Assembly: GCA_040389965.1 (NCBI GenBank)
Contig: JAZJZF010000040.1
Coordinates: 32,115-96,114 of the forward strand
DNA: 64,000 nt
Direction of reading: 5' to 3'
Source of the DNA: UBA4416 sp040389965
GTDB taxonomy: Bacteria; Bacteroidota; Bacteroidia; B-17B0; Aurantibacillaceae
In this document: piece by piece, positions 60,023-64,000 of the stretch
Position numbering within the stretch: the first letter of the stretch is position 1
Layout of the letters: each line of letters starts with the position of its first letter
Notes under the pieces: generated by a model
What the model was told of the DNA's origin: nothing
The model's input: only the letters and a program-made list of their open reading frames with translations
Database searches by the model: none
Position numbers and translations under genes: made by a program

Positions 60023-60820
60023 CGATATTTCTTTCCATTCTTCCCAAGTGGTAAGACGGTCTTGATAGGTTTGAGTTACAACAGGCAAACCATGTTTTCC
60101 GAGGAAAAATCTCAGTGGAGGTTTTGGCGCATCAATGAGTTTGCAAATTGCTTTTACCGTAGCTTCGGGAACACCTAACATATCATCCTTAAATCCTGAG
60201 AAAACTGCTTTTTTCAAGGCTGCGTATTCTTCCATAGGTTGGGTATGAATTGCTGAAACACTTGTAAATTCTGTATTGTAACCGTTGGGTTCAACAATTG
60301 TTACTTTTATTCCAAAATCTTTTATCTCCATAGCCAATGTTTCGCTAAATGCTTCCATAGCAGATTTAGAGGCACTATACATACCCATCAATGGCATTGG
60401 GTTAAGACCCAATAAGCTCGAAACCTGAATAATATGCCCTTTACCCTGCTTACGCAATATAGGCAACGCTGCTTTTGTAACCCATACCAAGCCGAAGAAA
60501 TTTGTTTCCATTAAATTTCGGGTGTCTTCATCGCTTGTTTCCTCGACTGAACCAAAAAGCCCGTAGCCTGCGCAGTTAATCACAACATCAAGAACACCCA
60601 GGTATTCATGTGCTTTTTTAACAGAAGTAAAACATTCTTCGCGATGGGTTACATCAAGCTGTAATGGCAAAAAACTGTTTGGATATTCTTTGGCTAGATT
60701 TTCTAACGACGAAAGATCCCTGGCTGTGGCTACTACTTTGTCGCCACGTTTTAAAAATGCTTCTGTCCATAGTTTTCCAAAGCCACGAGAAGCACCTGTA
60801 ATAAAAATTCTCTTTTGCAT
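60002..60820 (-). CDS. Short-chain dehydrogenase/reductase
   Basis: A 272-residue classical SDR: nucleotide-binding ITGASRGFGK (7-16), NCAGYG (NNAG variant) near 86, catalytic SSLLG and YSASK (Tyr/Lys near 155-159) and the C-terminal substrate region. A TxxxGxxG motif with Arg after it suggests NADP(H). The substrate is unknown. It lies 60 bases after the other SDR gene on the same strand and before the AraC gene, so an SDR-SDR unit is likely. Confidence 0.9.
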   Translation of the reverse strand: MQKRIFITGASRGFGKLWTEAFLKRGDKVVATARDLSSLENLAKEYPNSFLPLQLDVTHREECFTSVKKAHEYLGVLDVVINCAGYGLFGSVEETSDEDTRNLMETNFFGLVWVTKAALPILRKQGKGHIIQVSSLLGLNPMPLMGMYSASKSAMEAFSETLAMEIKDFGIKVTIVEPNGYNTEFTSVSAIHTQPMEEYAALKKAVFSGFKDDMLGVPEATVKAICKLIDAPKPPLRFFLGKHGLPVVTQTYQDRLTTWEEWKEISFEAHGK

Positions 60821-60880
60821 ATATTTTAGTTTTAATTATTTTTTGTTAATCGTTGTATTAATTTTAGTATTGAATTTAAA

Positions 60881-61651
60881 TTAGGAGTTTAGCATTTTGT
60901 CCACCGGTTTGCTCAATTGTTTTAAGAAAAAAGCTGGTGCAAGTCGGCTCATAATTCTGAGAACATTTGCAAGTCCGGGATAGATTTCAAGTTTATCATT
61001 TTCTAACCCTTTAATAGCAATAGCTACCAATTTACCTGTGTCCATTAGTGATTTGGTGTCAACATCGTTTGCGAATTTGTCGTTTAGAGGTGTTTTTGCT
61101 GCGGGCGGAATTAGTTCAAAAACTTTGATACTTGTGTTTTTTAATTGCACTCTCAATGATTTTGTATACGAACGAAGCCCTGCTTTTGTTGCTCCATAAA
61201 TGGGCGAAATAGGAAATGGAATAAGTGCAAGCGCTGATGTTACATTTACAATAACTGCATTTTTCTGTTTTTTAAAATGTGGTAAAAACTGTTGTATCAT
61301 ACGAATTGGTCCCGTCAAATTAATTTCTATCTCCGTAGAAATATTTTCTAGGTCATTTGAGGAGTCGTGCAGGTTAATTTTTCGCATAACTCCTGCATTG
61401 TTGATAAGCATATTAAGATTGGGAAATTGTTTTATTACTTTTTGAAAAAGTTCGCTAATTGCTGTCGGGTCGCTTACATCACTTTGAAAAGTGTGTACAG
61501 TTGGAAACTGTTTTTTTATTTCATCAAGTCTTGCTTGATTTCTACCTGTTACAATTATAGTGTTGTTTAATGCAATTAATTGCCTTGTAAATTCAAGTCC
61601 TAAACCACTTGTACCTCCTGTAATTAAGATTGTGTTGTTTTTTAAATTCAT
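60881..61651 (-). CDS. Short-chain dehydrogenase/reductase (DltE-like)
   Basis: A 256-residue SDR: ITGGTSGLGLEFTRQL (10-25), NNAGVM (about 87-92), VTSALALIP and YGATK (Tyr/Lys near 153-157). The order LSKPVDKML at the end and the length fit the DltE-like branch of SDRs from Bacteroidota. Substrate unknown. It appears to be the first gene of the SDR pair read towards the AraC regulator; I found no consensus promoter in the 416-base region before it. Confidence 0.88.
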   Translation of the reverse strand: MNLKNNTILITGGTSGLGLEFTRQLIALNNTIIVTGRNQARLDEIKKQFPTVHTFQSDVSDPTAISELFQKVIKQFPNLNMLINNAGVMRKINLHDSSNDLENISTEIEINLTGPIRMIQQFLPHFKKQKNAVIVNVTSALALIPFPISPIYGATKAGLRSYTKSLRVQLKNTSIKVFELIPPAAKTPLNDKFANDVDTKSLMDTGKLVAIAIKGLENDKLEIYPGLANVLRIMSRLAPAFFLKQLSKPVDKMLNS

Positions 61652-62067
61652 CTTTTTTTTATTTTTAAATTATGTTTAGTACCAATAGATTTGAAGAGTA
61701 TTGTTCAGCTATTTATTATAATACAAACTTAGAGAAGGAACACTCTTCAGCACTTATACATAAGTGGGAAGGTCTGTTACATTTTGACGAAATTACTCTA
61801 ATTTGTCTTTTTTGAGTTCGTTTTTGGGTTTACTGAATTAAAGTAAATTCAGCTTAAACTACGTCGATCAGTTGAAGAGACCCGCATAGCGCCACCGTCT
61901 GTCGTGAAATTTTCAATATCAGAATGATTTTCACTAAAATAACCGTTTGCTGATTCTATGATAACACATTCTTGTTACAGTGGAAAATCCTCAACTTTTT
62001 CTTTAGTTTTTGTCAAAACCAAGCATCAATAAAATTAATAAGATTTTCAAAATCTTATTAATTTATC
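61652..62067. other. Intergenic region between the SDR pair and the 62068 frame
   Basis: No gene recognised. The region carries a 33-base perfect palindrome at its right end (62032-62064, see that entry) and stretches resembling decayed sequence; it must hold the promoter of the SDR pair, but no TAnnTTTG match stands out. Confidence 0.4.
62032..62064. repeat. Perfect 16-base inverted repeat
   Basis: AAATTAATAAGATTTT (62032-62047), C, then the exact complement (62049-62064). With a one-base centre it is a true palindromic DNA site rather than a normal terminator hairpin, and no T tract follows on either strand. It lies three bases after the stop of the 62068 frame. Confidence 0.55.
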
Positions 62068-62310
62068 CTACTTATGGGTTGAAAGACCTCCCGTCCTTTT
62101 AAACGCAACACGTTTAACGTTTTGGGCCTTTTCAGGAGTGACGAATGGCTGGGCTTCAAAGTAATACAGGAACTCATTTATCGCTACCACATCACGGCTC
62201 AAAATTTCAGTTAATGTTTCATTATCTCCCCGCAAGATTTTGTGCGGCGAAACAGCTTTTTTCAAGCGGCTGGTTTCCAATTCATTTAGCGGTTTAAGGT
62301 TCGAAATCAT
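62068..62310 (-). CDS. Hypothetical protein, 80 residues
   Basis: An 80-residue protein starting MISNLKPLNELETSRLKKAV (ATG 62310; a longer start at 62343 is possible). It is mostly charged and helical, with TLTEILSRDVVAINEFLYYF in the middle and a basic end (KRVAFKRTGGLSTHK). I do not recognise the family. Codon usage is like that of a real gene, and the flanking scraps suggest a decayed mobile or accessory region, so it could also be a fragment of a longer gene. Confidence 0.4.
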   Translation of the reverse strand: MISNLKPLNELETSRLKKAVSPHKILRGDNETLTEILSRDVVAINEFLYYFEAQPFVTPEKAQNVKRVAFKRTGGLSTHK

Positions 62311-62344
62311 TAACGTTCCTTCCGCATAGTGAATGAAATGCAAT

Positions 62345-62380
62345 GAAAAGTGATTTGGATTAATCTAAATCACTTTTTTT
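62345..62380 (+). terminator. Hairpin with T tract, possible terminator
   Basis: AAAAGTGATTT (62347-62357) pairs with AAATCACTTTT (62367-62377), with GATTAATC continuing the pairing in the loop, then T. It is oriented for + strand transcription, yet no intact + gene lies before it, which suggests that one has been lost. Confidence 0.55.
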
Positions 62381-62471
62381 GTGTCCTAAAACCCCCAAAA
62401 AGTACGAACTCAGTAAACTTGCCTTCATTTTTCCGGTAAAATTAATTTCTTATAATGTGGCAGCTTTAGCG

Positions 62472-62588
62472 TTAAGACTTCGGAATATCATCAACTCCGT
62501 TTTTAAACATTGCTTGCGCTGCTTTTACAACATTTAATGCTTCGCGCAATAATTTAATTTTTCCGTTTTCTGCAACTAACCGCCCCAA
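62472..62588 (-). pseudogene. Short coding-like scrap on the minus strand
   Basis: The minus strand reads LGRLVAENGKIKLLREALNV followed by VKAAQAMFKNGVDDIPKS and TAA, about 39 codons with helical, protein-like composition but only a TTG as a possible start and a stop one codon before it. It is either a very small gene or the remnant of one. The family is not recognised. Confidence 0.25.
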
Positions 62589-62602
62589 TAGTTAAAAATA
62601 AA

Positions 62603-62634
62603 TTTGCGCAAGTCAAATCTTGCGCATATATTTG
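62603..62634 (+). promoter_or_regulatory. Promoter of the ArsR operon
   Basis: TTTG (62603-62606), exactly 20 bases, TATATTTG (62627-62634): a perfect match to the Bacteroidota promoter. Transcription would start near 62640, only about 15 bases before the ATG at 62655. Confidence 0.75.
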
Positions 62635-62652
62635 CAAGAAATTACTTGCGCA
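62605..62652. promoter_or_regulatory. Tandem ArsR-type operator
   Basis: Two inverted repeats in a row. TGCGCAAG (62605-62612), six bases, CTTGCGCA (62619-62626) lies exactly between the -33 and -7 elements. TGCAAG (62633-62638), six bases, CTTGCG(CA) (62645-62652) covers the transcription start. Same half-site and same six-base spacing. This is a classical arrangement for an autorepressing ArsR protein. Confidence 0.7.
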
Positions 62653-62654
62653 TT

Positions 62655-62981
62655 ATGACACAAACAAGAGACATCTTTCAAGCAATAGCAGATCCAACTC
62701 GTAGGCAAATTATAGGTATGCTGGCTCAAAAAACACTCAATGTTAATGCTATTGCCAAGGAGTTTGATATTACCCGACAAGCAGTTTCATTGCATGTCCA
62801 ATTCCTTAATGATTGTGGTCTTATTGTAATTAAAAAACAAGGCAGGGAAAGATATTGCGAAGCTAAACTTGCAAAATTAAATGAAGTAACAGACTGGGTA
62901 AACCAATACCGAAAACATTGGGATAATAAATTTGACTCATTGGAAAGTTATCTGGCAAAAATTCAAAAAAAGAAGAAATAG
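62655..62981 (+). CDS. ArsR-family winged-helix repressor
   Basis: A 108-residue repressor of the SdpR-like branch of ArsR. The helix-turn-helix spans AIADPTRRQIIGMLAQ and LNVNAIAKEFDITRQAVSLHVQFLNDCGLIV; the wing is KKQGRERYCEA. No metal-binding Cys pair (CxC) is present. I start at ATG 62655 rather than at 62604, which lies inside the operator. The SRPBCC gene follows four bases after its stop, then DoxX and a DHFR-like gene: a common Bacteroidota run in which ArsR represses its own operon. Confidence 0.9.
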   Translation: MTQTRDIFQAIADPTRRQIIGMLAQKTLNVNAIAKEFDITRQAVSLHVQFLNDCGLIVIKKQGRERYCEAKLAKLNEVTDWVNQYRKHWDNKFDSLESYLAKIQKKKK

Positions 62982-62985
62982 AAAG

Positions 62986-63462
62986 ATGGAAAAATACAAT
63001 ACATTCAAACAAGAAGAGAACATACTTATACATACAAGAATTCTTGATGCTCCAAGGGATTTAGTTTGGGAAGTATGGACTACCCCGGAACATATCAAAG
63101 AATGGTGGGGACCAAATGGTTTTTCGCTAACGACAAAATCAATGAATGTAGAACCAGGCAAAATTTGGGATTTTATTATGCATGGCATGGGACAGGATTG
63201 GGATAGCAAAATTGAGTACGTGGAAGTAAAAAAACCGTCCTTTTTATCTTATAAGCATTCTGGTGAAAGAAGCGAAGATTATAACTTCACAGTTACAATT
63301 TTATTTGAAGAGGTTGAAGGAAAAACATTATTGACAATGAAGTCAGTATTTAAGTCAAAAGCAATTATTGAGGAGTTAAATAGAAAGGTAAATGCTATTG
63401 AAGGTGGTAAGCAAACTTTAAATCGACTTGAAAACTATATTAAAATATTAGTTAAAGAATAA
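62986..63462 (+). CDS. SRPBCC (AHSA1-like) domain protein
   Basis: A 158-residue protein with the helix-grip fold of the AHSA1/SRPBCC family: LDAPRDLVWEVWTTPEHIKEWWGPNGF at the start and the C-terminal helix with GGKQTLNRLENYI. Such proteins bind small hydrophobic molecules; the ligand is unknown. ATG 62986 gives a natural start; a longer frame from 62932 overlaps the repressor gene. Second gene of the ArsR run. Confidence 0.88.
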   Translation: MEKYNTFKQEENILIHTRILDAPRDLVWEVWTTPEHIKEWWGPNGFSLTTKSMNVEPGKIWDFIMHGMGQDWDSKIEYVEVKKPSFLSYKHSGERSEDYNFTVTILFEEVEGKTLLTMKSVFKSKAIIEELNRKVNAIEGGKQTLNRLENYIKILVKE

Positions 63463-63494
63463 GATAGTAATCTCGTAATTAAAATTTTACGACA

Positions 63495-63914
63495 ATGAAA
63501 AAAAATAAAATTATATTTTGGACAACAACGGGCTTATTTGCCTTGTTTATGGCTTCCGGCGCTATTCCTGACATTTTAATGATTGACGAAGCAAAAAAAG
63601 TCATTGAACATTTAGGCTACCCTACGTATTTATTGCCTTTTCTTGGCGTTGCAAAAGCACTTGGTGCAATTACAATATTAATCCCAAAATTCGACAAATT
63701 AAAAGAATGGTCTTATGCAGGTTTAAGTATTGATTTAATAGGGGCAACCTATTCAAATATTCAAGTTGATGGTTTAGGTTCAAAAGTCTTAATTCCTTCA
63801 TTTGGCATTCTCTACTTACAGTTTCTTACATTTTTTGGTGTAAGATTAAAGCAATTAATAATAAAGTGTGACGAAAAAAGCCGGCAGGTAGCGGTCATTG
63901 TAAAAAGAAAGTAA
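63495..63914 (+). CDS. DoxX-like membrane protein
   Basis: A 139-residue protein with four membrane spans: IIFWTTTGLFALFMASGAIP, YPTYLLPFLGVAKALGAITIL, LSIDLIGATYSN and FGILYLQFLTFFGVRL. It fits the DoxX-like family, small quinone-linked or accessory membrane proteins of uncertain role. It follows the SRPBCC gene by 32 bases in the ArsR-led run. The basic tail (ARSRQ-type, EKSRQVAVIVKRK) is cytoplasmic. Confidence 0.82.
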   Translation: MKKNKIIFWTTTGLFALFMASGAIPDILMIDEAKKVIEHLGYPTYLLPFLGVAKALGAITILIPKFDKLKEWSYAGLSIDLIGATYSNIQVDGLGSKVLIPSFGILYLQFLTFFGVRLKQLIIKCDEKSRQVAVIVKRK

Positions 63915-63946
63915 CAACCCATAAATAATAATAAAAAATAGAAAAC

Positions 63947-64000
63947 ATGAGAAAAATAATTTCATTTATGCACATATCGCTTGACGGTTTTGTAGCAGGA
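63947..64000 (+). CDS. Dihydrofolate reductase family (RibD C-terminal-like) protein, partial
   Basis: Only the first 18 codons are in the window: MRKIISFMHISLDGFVAG. This is the typical first strand and glycine turn of the DHFR/RibD-C-like reductases of Bacteroidota, which usually sit in runs with SRPBCC and DoxX genes as here. It is cut by the window end. Confidence 0.7.
   Translation, partial: MRKIISFMHISLDGFVAG

Noticed and set aside
59031..61651. SDR-SDR-AraC set as a biosynthetic gene cluster
   Set aside because: There are no core synthase, transport or tailoring genes beyond two generic dehydrogenases.

Overview
This window is a draft-assembly contig (three 10-base N runs at 9503, 33546 and 35590) from a member of the Bacteroidota. 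The evidence is threefold. Promoters are of the Bacteroidota type: TTTG, about 20 bases, then TAnnTTTG. Many secreted proteins end in type IX secretion (T9SS) sorting domains or in the gliding-motility-associated C-terminal domain. The gene families (serC, sucD, MnmE, NamZ/DUF1343, DUF3089, SatD, CarboxypepD_reg-like proteins) are usual for environmental Flavobacteriia/Sphingobacteriia-like lineages. I cannot name the genus from sequence alone.

Layout. 0-2.3 kb: a cupredoxin-like lipoprotein, an XRE-S24 (LexA/CI-like, self-cleaving type) repressor and a SatD-family protein. 2.4-5.9 kb: the housekeeping run rplM-rpsI-rpsB-(terminator)-tsf-(terminator)-pyrH. 6-20 kb: a small lipoprotein, an S41 peptidase, serC, an outer-membrane barrel protein, two tandem CarboxypepD_reg-like paralogues, a MacB-type ABC permease, a polytopic membrane protein, a DUF3089 hydrolase-like lipoprotein, a ClsC-like phospholipase D protein, and a PAS-GAF-SpoIIE phosphatase gene broken by an in-frame TAA.

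20.4-43.4 kb is a cluster of very large cell-surface or secreted proteins. It holds a lamin-tail/Ig-like protein, a SprB/Ig-repeat adhesin, a 1895-residue M43 metalloprotease with Ig-like repeats, a gene of about 1.9-2 thousand codons (metzincin-like protease, jelly-roll domain and parallel beta-helix) broken by two assembly gaps, and three paralogues with a gliding-type C-terminal domain. The paralogue region carries a segmental duplication, an orphan T9SS domain and repeat elements.

44-58.7 kb returns to ordinary genes: mnmE, sucD, an outer-membrane protein, a Y-family DNA polymerase with DUF72, a PlsC-type acyltransferase, an SPFH/GYF protein, a BaiN-like flavoprotein, a VOC protein, a LolC/E-type permease, NamZ and tRNA-Ser(GGA). 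58.7-64 kb is an AT-rich accessory stretch: gene scraps, two short-chain dehydrogenases with an AraC regulator, and an ArsR-SRPBCC-DoxX-DHFR-like run cut by the window end.

The most interesting regulatory observation links two distant loci. A near-identical 18-base palindrome (16 of 18 bases the same) lies over the start of transcription of the XRE-S24 repressor gene (1213-1230) and in front of the Y-family polymerase gene (49689-49706). The repressor keeps the Ala-Gly cleavage site and the Ser/Lys dyad of LexA. This suggests a small SOS-like damage regulon run by an XRE-type LexA analogue. A second, unrelated perfect palindrome sits inside the SatD promoter.
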